From: Pseudomonas sp. IB20
Lineage (GTDB): Bacteria > Pseudomonadota > Gammaproteobacteria > Pseudomonadales > Pseudomonadaceae
Assembly (NCBI RefSeq): GCF_009707325.1
Contig: NZ_CP046103.1
Coordinates: 3,978,744 to 4,042,743, forward strand
Reading direction: 5' to 3'
Length of the DNA stretch: 64,000 nucleotides
Shown: positions 24,311 to 33,222 of the stretch, piece by piece
How the letters are laid out: each line of letters starts with the position of its first letter
Position numbering within the stretch: position 1 is the stretch's first letter
Notes under the pieces: model-generated
Database searches by the model: none
Told to the model about the DNA's origin: nothing
Seen by the model: only the letters and a program-made list of their open reading frames with translations
Made by a program: the position numbers and the translations under genes

Positions 24311-24336
24311 TAAAAACGGCCATCCGTGGATGGCCG
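24311..24336 (-). terminator. Intrinsic terminator after the csbD-like gene
   Basis: On the minus strand, ACGGCCATCC and GGATGGCCGT form a 10-bp stem with a 2-base centre, followed by TTTTTA. It is a complete intrinsic terminator about 35 bases after the stop. Confidence 0.85.
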
Positions 24337-24369
24337 TCGGGCTGCACGCATACAGCCAGCGATTCAGGC

Positions 24370-24555
24370 TTACTTGGTGGCCTTGTTAATCGCGTCTTTG
24401 GTATCGCCGACGGCTTTTTGCACTTCACCTTTCTTTTCCTGCACCACGCCTTCAGCGCGCAGCTTGTCGTTGCCGGTGACTTTGCCGACACCTTGCTTGA
24501 TGTTGCCGACGGCTTCGTTAGCCAAACCTTTTGCCTTATCCGATGTGCTGCTCAT
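24370..24555 (-). CDS. CsbD-like stress protein
   Basis: A 61-residue, highly charged helical protein of the CsbD family, with the repeated KAKGLANEAVGNIKQGVGKV and KGEVQKAVGDTKDAINKAT signature. Members accumulate in general stress or stationary phase, and their molecular role is unknown. The ATG at 24555 has AGGAGA before it; the 12 codons upstream of it in frame lack family character. It is monocistronic with a good terminator. Confidence 0.87.
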   Translation of the reverse strand: MSSTSDKAKGLANEAVGNIKQGVGKVTGNDKLRAEGVVQEKKGEVQKAVGDTKDAINKATK

Positions 24556-24753
24556 GGTATTTCTCCTGGAACAATCGAGGTTTTTGGTCATTACGTAGAG
24601 ATTGACCTGAAGCCGTTCAGCAGAGTTTCAATTATTTTTCAGCGCGCATTTCATCGCCGCCTGCAGGTTTGGCTTTATGTTTTGCGGCCAACCCACGAGA
24701 ATGCGCGGCACATTCAGGCTATAACGCTGAATAACAGATCCCGTAGGAAGGTT

Positions 24754-25131
24754 ATGAAACTCAATAAAGCACAGGCCATCGCCCGCAGAAACCAGGAACT
24801 GGGCGGTGCCGTACTCGGCGTCAACAACTGCCACTTCACCGACCTGGACCACAAACGCAACATCTGGTGGTTCGACCTGCCGGTGGGCCGTATTGCCGTG
24901 GGCCAGTTCGAGTGGGTTCACCTGTTGATGCACAACGCCGAGTCCGACCAGTTGCTGCACCTGAAGGTGCCGACGGCGTTCCTGCGTGAAAAGTTCGAAG
25001 GGCTGGTGGTGCGCAATGCAGGCAAGCGCAAGCCGGAGATCACCCTGGAGTTGAGTGCGGACAAAGATTCGTTCTTGAAAGATGTGCGCCCGGCGGGTGC
25101 TGGCGTGAGCTTCGCGCAGTTCGCCCTGTAA
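24754..25131 (+). CDS. Conserved hypothetical protein
   Basis: A 125-residue soluble protein with no signal peptide or membrane segment. I do not assign it to a named family. Notable parts are RNQELGGAVLGVNNCHFTDL, HKRNIWWFDLPVGRIAVGQF and KPEITLELSADKDSFLKDVR, suggesting a compact mixed alpha/beta fold. AGGAAGG lies close before ATG 24754. It stands alone between the csbD-like gene and a REPIN. Codon use is ordinary for the genome, and nothing suggests transfer. Confidence 0.75.
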   Translation: MKLNKAQAIARRNQELGGAVLGVNNCHFTDLDHKRNIWWFDLPVGRIAVGQFEWVHLLMHNAESDQLLHLKVPTAFLREKFEGLVVRNAGKRKPEITLELSADKDSFLKDVRPAGAGVSFAQFAL

Positions 25132-25148
25132 CAACGCGGTAAAAATAA

Positions 25149-25229
25149 TGTGGGAACTGGCTTGCCTGCGATGGCGGTGGGTTAGCCACATTGCAGTGGC
25201 AGAGCTATCGCAGCAATCCAGCTCCCACA
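25149..25229. repeat. REPIN
   Basis: An inverted REP pair, TGTGGGAACTGGCTTGCCTG and the degraded right half GCAGCAATCCAGCTCCCACA, about 45 bases apart. Confidence 0.75.
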
Positions 25230-25260
25230 GAGGCTAGTGTTTCGCCAGCAGCAGGCAATA

Positions 25261-25285
25261 AAAAACCCCGCATTGGCGGGGTTTC
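25261..25285 (-). terminator. Intrinsic terminator after fadD1
   Basis: ACCCCGC-ATTG-GCGGGGT with a T-tract on the minus strand (AAAAAA on the plus strand), 9 bases beyond the fadD1 stop. Confidence 0.85.
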
Positions 25286-25293
25286 TTATTGGG

Positions 25294-26985
25294 TTACTTT
25301 TTAAGTCCCAGCTTCTTCAGTTCTTCATCGCGCAACTCACGGCGCAGGATCTTGCCTACGTTGGTGGTCGGCAACGCATCACGGAACTCCACGGCCTTGG
25401 GCACCTTGTAGCCGGTGACATTGGCGCGCATGTGTTCCATCACCTGGTCCTTGGTCAGGGTCGCCCCCGGCTTGACCACGATGAAGATCTTAATGTGCTC
25501 CCCGGACTTATCATCCGGCACGCCGATGGCCGCGCATTGCAGCACGCCCGGCAGGGTCGCCAGCACGTCTTCCAGCTCGTTGGGGTAGACGTTGAAGCCG
25601 GAGACCAGAATCATGTCTTTCTTGCGGTCGACAATGCGCATGTAGCCATCCGGCTGGATGATCGCGATGTCACCGGTCTTCAACCAGCCTTCGCTGTCGA
25701 GGATCTCGGCGGTGGCATCTTCGCGCTGCCAGTAGCCCTTCATCACTTGCGGGCCTTTGACGCACAGCTCGCCGATTTCACCGAGGGCCAACTCGACGCC
25801 GTCATCGGTGATGACTTTGCACACCGTCGATGGCACTGGAATGCCGATGGTGCCGATCTGGATGTTCTGAATCGGGTTGACCGTCGCCACAGGGCTGGTT
25901 TCGGTCATGCCGTAACCTTCGCAGATGTTGCAACCGGTCACGTCTTTCCAACGCTCGGCAGCTGCCAATTGCAGCGCCATGCCACCCGACAGGGTGACTT
26001 TCAGCGCGGAAAAATCCAGCTTGCGAAAGCCTTCGTTGTTGCACAGCGCCACGAACAGGGTGTTCAGGCCGACAAAGCCGCTGAACTTCCACTTCGACAG
26101 TTCCTTAACCATCGCCGGCAAGTCGCGCGGGTTGCTGATCAGGATGTTGTGGTTGCCGATCAGCATCATCGCCATGCAATGAAAGGTGAAGGCATAGATG
26201 TGGTACAGCGGCAGCGGCGTGATCAGGATCTCGCAGCCTTCGTTGAGGTTGGAGCCCATCAGCGCCTTGCACTGCAACATGTTGGCGACCAGGTTGCGGT
26301 GGGTGAGCATCGCGCCCTTAGCCACCCCGGTGGTGCCGCCGGTGTATTGCAGCACGGCGACATCGTCGCTCGCCGGGCTGGCATCGCTGACCGGTTGGCC
26401 GTGCCCCTTGGCCAGCACGTCGTTGAACTTGATCGCCTTGGGCAGGTGATAGGCCGGGACCATTTTCTTCACGTACTTGATGACGCTGTTGATCAGCAGG
26501 CGCTTGAATGGCGACAACAGGTCAGCGACTTCGGTGACGATCACATGTTTGACGGCGGTCTTGGGCACGACTTTTTCAGCCAGGTGCGCCATGTTCGCCA
26601 AGCACACCAGGGCCTTGGCCCCGGAATCATTGAATTGGTGTTCCATTTCCCGCGCGGTGTACAGCGGGTTGGTGTTGACCACGATCAGGCCAGCACGAAT
26701 GGCGCCGAACACGGCAACCGGGTATTGCAGGACGTTGGGCAGTTGCACGGCGATTCGATCGCCAGGCTTCAAGTCGGTATGCTGTTGCAGGTAGGCGGCG
26801 AAAGCGCCGGACAATTCGTACAGTTCACCGTAGGTGATTGTCTTGCCCAGGTTGCTGAAAGCCGGTTTGTTGGCGAAGCGCTGGCAGGACTGTTTCAGTA
26901 CCGCCTGAATATTTTGATACTCGTCTGGATTGATGTCTGCAGCAATCCCGGCGGGGTACTTATCCTTCCAAAAGTCTTCGTTCAT
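25294..26985 (-). CDS. fadD1: Long-chain-fatty-acid-CoA ligase FadD1
   Basis: A 563-residue acyl-CoA synthetase of the adenylate-forming (ANL) family, activating exogenous fatty acids at the inner membrane. The AMP-binding P-loop is YTGGTTGVAKGAMLTHRN (about residues 212-229), motif 2 includes GYGMTETSPVATVNP (about 362-376), and the hinge/A8 motif is GWLKTGDIAIIQPDGYMRIV, DRKKDMILVSGFNVYPNELE. The catalytic lysine lies near the C-terminus in GYKVPKAVEFRDALPTTNVG-KILRR. It follows fadD2 on the same strand across a 375-base gap with a REPIN. GAGGAG precedes the ATG. Confidence 0.94.
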   Translation of the reverse strand: MNEDFWKDKYPAGIAADINPDEYQNIQAVLKQSCQRFANKPAFSNLGKTITYGELYELSGAFAAYLQQHTDLKPGDRIAVQLPNVLQYPVAVFGAIRAGLIVVNTNPLYTAREMEHQFNDSGAKALVCLANMAHLAEKVVPKTAVKHVIVTEVADLLSPFKRLLINSVIKYVKKMVPAYHLPKAIKFNDVLAKGHGQPVSDASPASDDVAVLQYTGGTTGVAKGAMLTHRNLVANMLQCKALMGSNLNEGCEILITPLPLYHIYAFTFHCMAMMLIGNHNILISNPRDLPAMVKELSKWKFSGFVGLNTLFVALCNNEGFRKLDFSALKVTLSGGMALQLAAAERWKDVTGCNICEGYGMTETSPVATVNPIQNIQIGTIGIPVPSTVCKVITDDGVELALGEIGELCVKGPQVMKGYWQREDATAEILDSEGWLKTGDIAIIQPDGYMRIVDRKKDMILVSGFNVYPNELEDVLATLPGVLQCAAIGVPDDKSGEHIKIFIVVKPGATLTKDQVMEHMRANVTGYKVPKAVEFRDALPTTNVGKILRRELRDEELKKLGLKK

Positions 26986-27260
26986 GGAAGCCCACTCCTC
27001 AGCGACGCGAATTCATCATCGCATTTGATGCGATTATTATTGGTGTATGTTTTTTTAAGGTGAGTCTGGCGCTTTCAAGCAGGCCGAGAAGTCACAAAGC
27101 GCGCCGAGAGTAGCAGCTTTGCCAAGGGCCGCCTAGAGCCAAGAGAGGGCCCTACAGTCATAAACATGACTCAAGAATACCCAGTGGTCATTTTTAGAGC
27201 AAAGATTCTATATCTTTGAAAGTCGCTCTGGAATGGGCCTTTCAGCGCGATAAATAACAA
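26986..27260. other. fadD1 upstream region
   Basis: This 275-base stretch between fadD1 and the REPIN has no credible gene. It is AT-richer near 27020-27060 (the run of T followed by AAGG on the plus strand) and should contain the fadD1 promoter. I see no convincing fatty-acid regulator operator by eye. Confidence 0.4.
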
Positions 27261-27343
27261 TGTGGGAGCGGGCTTGGAACGTCCAGTCGATGAATTAGGT
27301 GACTGATACACCGTTATCGCAGGCAAGCCCGCTCCCACATTTT
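27261..27343. repeat. REPIN
   Basis: TGTGGGAGCGGGCTTGGAAC at the left and GCAGGCAAGCCCGCTCCCAC at the right, about 45 bases apart, between fadD1 and fadD2. Confidence 0.85.
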
Positions 27344-27359
27344 TGAAGCCTATTTCACA

Positions 27360-29048
27360 TCAAGCGATGTCGCGCAGCTCCCTGCGCAGAATCTTGCCCA
27401 CCGGCGTCATCGGCAATGACTCGCGCAACACAATGTGCTTGGGCACCTTGTACCCGGTGAAGTTGGTCTTGCAGTACGCCTTCAGTTCTTCAAGGCTCAC
27501 ACCCTGGGCACGCGCCACCACAAACAGCTTCACCGCCTCACCGGTACGGTCATCCGGCACGCCGATCACTGCGCAGTTGGCGACCGCCGGGTGGGCCATC
27601 ACCACGTCTTCGATCTCGTTGGGGTATACGTTGAAGCCCGAGACGATGATCAAGTCCTTCTTGCGATCGACAATGCTCACGTAGCCATCGGCGTCGATCA
27701 CCGCAATATCACCGGTTTTCAGCCAGCCTTCAGCGTCCAAGGCCTCGGCGGTGGCGGCCGGTTGCTGCCAGTAGCCCTTCATCACCTGCGGGCCCTTGAT
27801 GCACAGTTCGCCGCGCTCGCCCAACGGCAACTCGTGGCCCTCGTCATCAATCACTTTGATGCCCGTGCCGGGCACCGGAATGCCTACGGTGCCGAGGCGC
27901 GATAGGCCGCCGTAGGGGTTGGTGCTGGCCACCGGTGAGGTTTCGGTCAGGCCGTAGCCTTCGCCGATGGAGCAACCGGTCAGCGCCTTCCAGCGCTCGG
28001 CCGTGGCCTTGATCAAGGCGGTGCCGCCAGAGTTAGTGATCTTGAGGTGGGAGAAGTCCAGGGTCTTGAAATCCGGGTGGTCCATCAGCGCCACGAACAG
28101 CGTGTTCAGCCCCAACAGACCGGAGAACCGCCACTTTTTCAGTTCCTTGATAAAGCCGCCAATGTCGCGCGGGTTGGTGATCAACACGTTGTGGCTGCCG
28201 GTCACCATCATGCACATGCAGTTCGCCGTAAATGCATAGATGTGGTACAGCGGCAGCGGCGCGATCATCACCTCCTGCCCTTCCTTGATCAGCGGCTGGC
28301 CGTCATCGCCGACCTGGGACATGCACGCCCGCACCTGCTGCATATTGGCGACCAGGTTGCCGTGGGTGAGCATCGCGCCCTTGGCCAGGCCGGTGGTGCC
28401 GCCGGTGTATTGCAGCACGGCGATGTCATCCAGGGTCACCGGGTGCCGGGTCAGGCTTTGGCCCGCGCCCATGCGCAAGGCGCGTTTGAACGACACAGCG
28501 CGTGGGAGGTTGTAGGCCGGGACCATCTTCTTGACTTTGTCGACCACGGTGTTGATCAACCAACCTTTGGCGGCCGGCATGAAGTCACCCATCTTAGCTT
28601 CGATCAGGTAGTCGATCTCGGTATCGGCGCACACTTCCTGCACCCGCGAACCAAACAGGTTGAGATAGACCAACGCGCGAATGCCGGCATCCTTGAACTG
28701 GTGGCGCATCTCGCGCGGGGTGTACAGCGGGTTGGTATTGACCACGATGAGCCCGGCGCGCAATGCGCCGAACACGGCAATCGGGTAATGCAGCACGTTG
28801 GGCATCTGCACCGCGATACGGTCGCCCGGCTTGAGGTCGGTGTGCTGTTGCAGGTAACCGGCGAACGCCGCACTGTGGCGCTCAAGCTCGGCGTAAGTCA
28901 GGGTAATGCCCATGTTGCTGAACGCCGGACGGTCGGCAAAGGCTTTGCAGGAACGTTCGAAGACTTCCACCACCGACTTGTACGTGGTGAGGTCGATGGC
29001 ATTGGGAACGCCCGCCGCGCGTTTGTCATTCCAGAAATCAGGTTGCAT
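27360..29048 (-). CDS. fadD2: Long-chain-fatty-acid-CoA ligase FadD2
   Basis: A 562-residue acyl-CoA synthetase closely similar in layout to its neighbour: YTGGTTGLAKGAMLTHGN is the P-loop, GYGLTETSPVASTNPYG motif 2, and GWLKTGDIAVIDADGYVSIV, DRKKDLIIVSGFNVYPNEIE the hinge. Catalytic Lys in GYKVPKHIVLRESLPMTPVG-KILRR. In other pseudomonads the two paralogues differ in chain-length preference. It is the upstream member of the pair, with AGAGGA before the ATG. Divergent from the hydrolase gene at 29267, which forms part of the same conserved neighbourhood. Confidence 0.93.
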   Translation of the reverse strand: MQPDFWNDKRAAGVPNAIDLTTYKSVVEVFERSCKAFADRPAFSNMGITLTYAELERHSAAFAGYLQQHTDLKPGDRIAVQMPNVLHYPIAVFGALRAGLIVVNTNPLYTPREMRHQFKDAGIRALVYLNLFGSRVQEVCADTEIDYLIEAKMGDFMPAAKGWLINTVVDKVKKMVPAYNLPRAVSFKRALRMGAGQSLTRHPVTLDDIAVLQYTGGTTGLAKGAMLTHGNLVANMQQVRACMSQVGDDGQPLIKEGQEVMIAPLPLYHIYAFTANCMCMMVTGSHNVLITNPRDIGGFIKELKKWRFSGLLGLNTLFVALMDHPDFKTLDFSHLKITNSGGTALIKATAERWKALTGCSIGEGYGLTETSPVASTNPYGGLSRLGTVGIPVPGTGIKVIDDEGHELPLGERGELCIKGPQVMKGYWQQPAATAEALDAEGWLKTGDIAVIDADGYVSIVDRKKDLIIVSGFNVYPNEIEDVVMAHPAVANCAVIGVPDDRTGEAVKLFVVARAQGVSLEELKAYCKTNFTGYKVPKHIVLRESLPMTPVGKILRRELRDIA

Positions 29049-29266
29049 TATTCTTGTCCTCTTACCTGAGTGTGTCCGGCCGCTTTTATGAAGGTTTAAA
29101 AAGCGGAGCTTTGAGGACGTTAGCAGCTATGGCCAAACAGGCATACCAAGAAATACAACCAACTGTGTCATTTATTGTATGAATCTTGCGCCCAACGTGT
29201 AGGCAGATACACCAGCCTCTGGCAGATGAGCTATACACTGCAACGACTCTGAGCAAAGGAAGCGCC

Positions 29267-30211
29267 ATGAACCACAGCACCTTCTGGCTGACCGCGAATG
29301 ACCGCAGCCGCCTGTACGTCAATCAATGGCTGCCGGAAGGCCAAGCCCGGGCCATGATCATGCTGTCCCACGGCATGGCCGAGCACAGCGGGCGTTATGC
29401 GCGCCTAGCCGAGGCCTTGTGCGCCGCCGGCTACGGCCTGTACGCCCTGGACCAGCGCGGCCACGGCCGCACCGCCGACGAAGGGACGCTGGGGCTATAC
29501 GCCGAAAAGGATGGTTGGACCAAAGTGGTGGGCGACCTCGCCAGCCTCAACCAGCACATCGGCCAGCAGCAGCCGGGTTTGCCGATCATTTTGCTGGGCC
29601 ACAGCATGGGCAGTTATATCGCCCAGGCCTACCTGTTGCACCACAGCGCCAGTTTGAATGGCGCAATTCTCAGTGGTTCGAATTTCCAGCCGGTGGCGCT
29701 GTACCGCGCCGCTAAGGTCATTGCCAGAATCGAACGCGCACGCCAGGGCTTGCGCGGGCGCAGTGCGCTGATCGAGTTCCTGTCGTTCGGCTCGTTCAAC
29801 AAGGCGTTCAAGCCTACCCGCACCGCCTTTGATTGGCTCAGCCGCGACCCGGTTGAAGTCGACAAGTACATCAACGACCCGCTCTGCGGCTTCCGTTGCA
29901 CTAACCAGCTATGGATCGACCTGCTGGGCGGCTTGCAGCAAATCAGCAAAGCGTCCAATCTCACGCAGATCGACCCGGGCCTGCCGCTCCTGATAATGGG
30001 CGGCGAATGTGATCCGGTGAGTGAAGGCAAGCGTCTCAAAAGTCTGGCCCATGCACTGCGTGAGGCCGGCTGCCAGAACCTGCAACTGAATATTTACCCG
30101 CAGGCGCGTCACGAAGTGTTCAATGAAACCAATCGCGACGAAGTCACAGCAGATGTGCTGAGGTGGCTCGAGCAGGCCCTGGCGTTGCACAGGCCGACCC
30201 GCTGCGAGTAA
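29267..30211 (+). CDS. Alpha/beta hydrolase, monoacylglycerol-lipase-like
   Basis: A 314-residue alpha/beta hydrolase of the lysophospholipase/monoacylglycerol lipase (Hydrolase_4) type. The oxyanion region is MLSHGMAEHSGRYARLAEAL, the nucleophile elbow GHSMGSY at about residues 114-120, then the acid in GGECDPVSEGKRLKSLA and the final His in QARHEVFNETNRD. It likely releases fatty acids from partial glycerides or lysolipids, which the adjacent FadD enzymes can activate. The start at 29267 has AAGGAAG upstream; the extra in-frame sequence to 29186 is not lipase-like. Confidence 0.87.
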   Translation: MNHSTFWLTANDRSRLYVNQWLPEGQARAMIMLSHGMAEHSGRYARLAEALCAAGYGLYALDQRGHGRTADEGTLGLYAEKDGWTKVVGDLASLNQHIGQQQPGLPIILLGHSMGSYIAQAYLLHHSASLNGAILSGSNFQPVALYRAAKVIARIERARQGLRGRSALIEFLSFGSFNKAFKPTRTAFDWLSRDPVEVDKYINDPLCGFRCTNQLWIDLLGGLQQISKASNLTQIDPGLPLLIMGGECDPVSEGKRLKSLAHALREAGCQNLQLNIYPQARHEVFNETNRDEVTADVLRWLEQALALHRPTRCE

Positions 30212-30296
30212 CTGCTCCTTTAAAATCAGCCCCTTAAAATCAACCGTTTAAAATCAGATAGTTACATTACCGATTAGCCACAGGATGCACCTTTAG

Positions 30297-30767
30297 ATGA
30301 CTCAGGTAACCAACACCCCGTACGAAGCCCTCGAAGTCGGCCAGACCGCCAGTTACAGCAAGACCGTCGAAGAGCGCGATATCCAGTTGTTCGCCGCCAT
30401 GTCCGGCGACCACAACCCGGTGCACCTGGATGCCGAGTACGCCAAGGCGACCATGTTCAAGGAGCGTATCGCCCACGGTATGTTCAGCGGCGCCCTGATC
30501 AGCGCGGCCGTTGCGTGCGAGCTGCCTGGGCCAGGCACTATCTACATCGGCCAGCAGATGACCTTCCAGAAGCCGGTAAAAATCGGCGACACCCTGACCG
30601 TGCGTCTGGAAATCCTCGAGAAGCTGCCCAAGTTTCGCGTGCGCATTGCCACCCGCGTGTTCAACCAGCGCGATGAGCTGGTGGTGGACGGCGAGGCGGA
30701 AATCCTCGCGCCACGCAAGCAGCAGGTTGTGACGTTGACTGAGCTGCCGCCGATCAGCATTGGCTGA
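30297..30767 (+). CDS. phaJ: (R)-specific enoyl-CoA hydratase (MaoC/PhaJ)
   Basis: A 156-residue hot-dog-fold hydratase that converts trans-2-enoyl-CoA to (R)-3-hydroxyacyl-CoA, linking beta-oxidation to polyhydroxyalkanoate synthesis. The catalytic Asp-His pair lies in the hydratase-2 motif AAMSGDHNPVHLDAEYA (about residues 33-49), with KERIAHGMFSGALISA following. The length and the fadD1-fadD2-hydrolase-hydratase order match the PhaJ1 locus as I know it in P. putida and P. aeruginosa; the paralogue number is uncertain. AGGA is about 12 bases from the ATG. Confidence 0.88.
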   Translation: MTQVTNTPYEALEVGQTASYSKTVEERDIQLFAAMSGDHNPVHLDAEYAKATMFKERIAHGMFSGALISAAVACELPGPGTIYIGQQMTFQKPVKIGDTLTVRLEILEKLPKFRVRIATRVFNQRDELVVDGEAEILAPRKQQVVTLTELPPISIG

Positions 30768-30796
30768 TTGCAATCTCGAGGTCGATACCAAGCAAA

Positions 30797-30887
30797 TGTG
30801 GGAACGGGCTTGCCCGCGATGTCGGAGTGTCAGTCACTGGATAGAGTGACTGACTCACCGCAATCGCGGGCAAGCCCGCTCCCACAT
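30797..30887. repeat. REPIN
   Basis: TGTGGGAACGGGCTTGCCCG and its mate CGGGCAAGCCCGCTCCCACA, about 50 bases apart, between convergent genes. Confidence 0.87.
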
Positions 30888-30919
30888 TTTTTTTCACAAC
30901 AGGTGTTACGCAGCAGGTC

Positions 30920-31387
30920 TTACGACTGAGCGCGAGCCTGGTTACGCAGGGCTTTCACCTGGTCGTGGTTGCGTTGCGCGCCGTGGAACTGACGTTCAAC
31001 CAGGTCACGAATGCCCAACAGGTTGTGCTTGTTGATCTTCTCGATCGCTTCTTTGTAAGCCTTCAAGGCATGGTCTTCGCCGCGCTCAGCTTCGTTGAGC
31101 ACAGCCTCTTCATCTTTGCCGGTGACCAGCGACTTCACGTCCACCCAGCCACGGTGCAGAGCACCGGCAACCGAGCCGGATTTTTCCGGGTCGCCGCCCA
31201 ACGCTTTCACAGCAGTTTGCAATTCGGCAGCTGCGGTCGCGCAGTCAGCGGAGCGCTTCACAAACAGGGCTTTGAGCTCTGGATGTTTGATATCTTCAGC
31301 ACAAGTCGCGAAGCCTTTCTGGCCGTCTTTGCTGGTCTCGATCAGGTCGTTCAGTACGGAGATCGATTCTTTATTGATGTCAGTCAT
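30920..31387 (-). CDS. DUF2383 / PA2169-family four-helix-bundle protein
   Basis: A 155-residue ferritin-like helical protein. The ESISVLNDLIETSKDGQKGF start, ALFVKRSADCATAAAELQTA and then GWVDVKSLVTGKDEEAVLNE, RGEDHALKAYKEAIEKI match the PA2169/DUF2383 group. Carboxylate and His residues (ERGEDHALKAY) resemble di-iron ligand spacing, but metal binding is unproven. Members are linked to stress and stationary phase. AAGGAAT precedes the ATG. It is monocistronic. Confidence 0.87.
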   Translation of the reverse strand: MTDINKESISVLNDLIETSKDGQKGFATCAEDIKHPELKALFVKRSADCATAAAELQTAVKALGGDPEKSGSVAGALHRGWVDVKSLVTGKDEEAVLNEAERGEDHALKAYKEAIEKINKHNLLGIRDLVERQFHGAQRNHDQVKALRNQARAQS

Positions 31388-31592
31388 TTTTCAATTCCTT
31401 GTGCGGGTTAAGAAACGTGTCTTAATGATTGCAGCGCCCGTGCCAGGTTTTGAAAAATTACTTTTTCCTTATATTTCAATAACTTGAAAATTATTGAACC
31501 ATCTGTATGTACGTTATTTGCATGATCTGTCATTTGGCCTTCATGCAGAATGCCTGTATTTTCCAAGGTCTCGACTCAAACCACTGAAGCCC

Positions 31593-31829
31593 ATGAACCC
31601 CGAAAAACTCGAACTGCTGATCACCCGCGAAATGCCCTTCGGCAAGTACAAGGGACGGATCATCGCTGACCTGCCCGGCCCTTACCTGAACTGGTTTGCC
31701 CGTGAAGGTTTCCCCCACGGCGAACTGGGCGGGTTGCTGGCACTGATGCAGGAAATCGACCACAACGGCCTGTCCGAACTGCTGGAACCTCTACGGGCAA
31801 AACACGGCAAACCCGCCCCCCGTCATTAA
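31593..31829 (+). CDS. DUF3820 family protein
   Basis: A 78-residue protein with the DUF3820 core MPFGKYKGRIIADLPGPYLN and WFAREGFPHGELGGLLALMQ. In Pseudomonas the family has been described as a quorum-sensing-linked factor, but some members are fused to exonuclease domains and may have a nucleic-acid role. The function is not established. ATG 31593 is chosen because the family begins there; the in-frame extension to 31494 crosses the promoter region. The gene ends 11 bases before the aminotransferase gene, so the two are probably co-transcribed. Confidence 0.82.
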   Translation: MNPEKLELLITREMPFGKYKGRIIADLPGPYLNWFAREGFPHGELGGLLALMQEIDHNGLSELLEPLRAKHGKPAPRH

Positions 31830-31840
31830 GAGCCCACGCC

Positions 31841-33016
31841 ATGCCAAGGAATGCAGATAACGAACTTCACTGGCAGGCCATCGCCCAGCGCTATGCGCTG
31901 GAGCCTGGCCCGATCAACCTGGAAAACGGCTACTTTGGGCGCATGAGCCGCGCGGTAAGCGCGCAGTACCTGGAGCACGTTGCGTTTATCAACCGCAGCA
32001 ACTCGCTGTATGTGCGCCAGCGCTTCGAGCAAGGTGAACATGTCGAGATCCGCCGCCAACTGGCCGGGTTGATCGATGCCGACCCCGAGGCGGTCGCCTT
32101 CACCCGCAATGCCACCGAAGCCTTGCAGTCGCTGATCCGTAACTACAACTGCCTGCAACCGGGCGATCAGGTGCTGATCAGCGACCTGGAGTACGACACG
32201 GTCAAAGGCGCAATGCGCTGGTTGGCGGGCTATCGCGGTGTAGAGGTTATTGAGATTTCCCGCACTCACCCGGCCAGTTTCGACAGCCTGGTGCAGGCCT
32301 ATCGCGATACGTTCGCTCAGTACCCGCGCCTCAAGCTGATGGCCCTGACCCATGTCACCCATCGCACCGGGCTGGTGATGCCGGTGGAGGCGATTTCCCA
32401 GGCCGCGCGTGAGCATGGCGTCGATGTGATCCTCGATGGCGCCCACGCCCTGGGCCAGATCGACTTCAACCTCGCGCAGCTGGGTATTCAATTCGCCGGC
32501 TTCAATTTGCATAAATGGATCGGCGCGCCGCTGACCCTTGGCTTTCTGTATATAGCACCGGAACGCCTGGCCGATATTGACCCGGACATGGGCGAATTTC
32601 ATTACCCGGCCACCGATGTACGCGCGCGTACGTCCTACAGCACACCGAATTTTCCGGCGCTGATGACCTTGCCGCTGGTGCTGGAAGAACACCGCGCCTT
32701 GGGTGGCTCGGCCGCTAAAGGTGCGCGGGTCAATTACCTGCGGGATCTGTGGGTGAGCCCGGTGCGGCCGTTGCCGGGGGTTGAGGTACTGACGCCGGAT
32801 GATCCACGCCTGTATTGCGGGATCACTGCGTTCAAGTTCACAGGGCGGGATCAGCAGGCGATGGTGGACCGGTTGCTCAAGGAGCATGGCGTGTTTACCA
32901 CCCTTCGAACGGGTGCGGCGTTTGGCACCTGTATTCGAGTGACGCCGGGGCTGGTGACGTCGGCGGCGGATATCAATGTGTTGATCAACGCGATTACCGA
33001 ACTCAACAAAGATTAA
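31841..33016 (+). CDS. Class V aminotransferase-fold PLP enzyme
   Basis: A 391-residue PLP-dependent enzyme of fold type I, class V, related to isopenicillin-N epimerase and cysteine desulfurase-like proteins. Landmarks are FTRNATEALQSLIRNYNCLQ (phosphate-binding start), LTHVTHRTGLVMPVEAIS, VDVILDGAHALGQIDFNLAQ with the cofactor Asp and His, and FAGFNLHKWIGAPLTLGFLY with the Schiff-base lysine near residue 227. The length is normal. No signal peptide or other domain is present. The substrate is unknown; cysteine desulfurase activity would need a mobile-loop Cys, which I do not see clearly. Confidence 0.85.
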   Translation: MPRNADNELHWQAIAQRYALEPGPINLENGYFGRMSRAVSAQYLEHVAFINRSNSLYVRQRFEQGEHVEIRRQLAGLIDADPEAVAFTRNATEALQSLIRNYNCLQPGDQVLISDLEYDTVKGAMRWLAGYRGVEVIEISRTHPASFDSLVQAYRDTFAQYPRLKLMALTHVTHRTGLVMPVEAISQAAREHGVDVILDGAHALGQIDFNLAQLGIQFAGFNLHKWIGAPLTLGFLYIAPERLADIDPDMGEFHYPATDVRARTSYSTPNFPALMTLPLVLEEHRALGGSAAKGARVNYLRDLWVSPVRPLPGVEVLTPDDPRLYCGITAFKFTGRDQQAMVDRLLKEHGVFTTLRTGAAFGTCIRVTPGLVTSAADINVLINAITELNKD

Positions 33017-33019
33017 AAC

Positions 33020-33112
33020 TGTGGGCGCTGGCTTGCCTGCGATGGCGTGTGGTGGGTCAGCCACATTGCAGTGGCAGTTACACCGCTATCGCAGGCAAGC
33101 CAGCTCCCACAA
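33020..33112. repeat. REPIN
   Basis: TGTGGGCGCTGGCTTGCCTG and CAGGCAAGCCAGCTCCCACA-type mate. It follows the stop of the class V enzyme by 3 bases. Confidence 0.87.
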
Positions 33113-33146
33113 CTGATCGGCGTTGAATTCAAGTTTTTCTACAGGC

Positions 33147-33184
33147 AAAAAAAAGCGGCACACCGACCAAGTGCGCCGCAAAAA
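33147..33184 (-). terminator. Terminator after eda
   Basis: GCGGC(G)CAC pairs with GTG(T)GCCGC, with an A-run on the plus-strand left side, giving a U-tract in the minus-strand transcript. An A-run on the right side means it could also work for the plus strand. Confidence 0.7.
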
Positions 33185-33222
33185 TGCCGTTAAGCACAGC
33201 AACAACGATTCGGTAAATCAGC

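Noticed and set aside
25237..27063. A 608-codon open frame on the plus strand opposite fadD1
   Set aside because: It is fully antisense to an unmistakable acyl-CoA ligase; high-GC codon use keeps this frame open, and its His/Gln/Arg-rich translation has no fold-like pattern.
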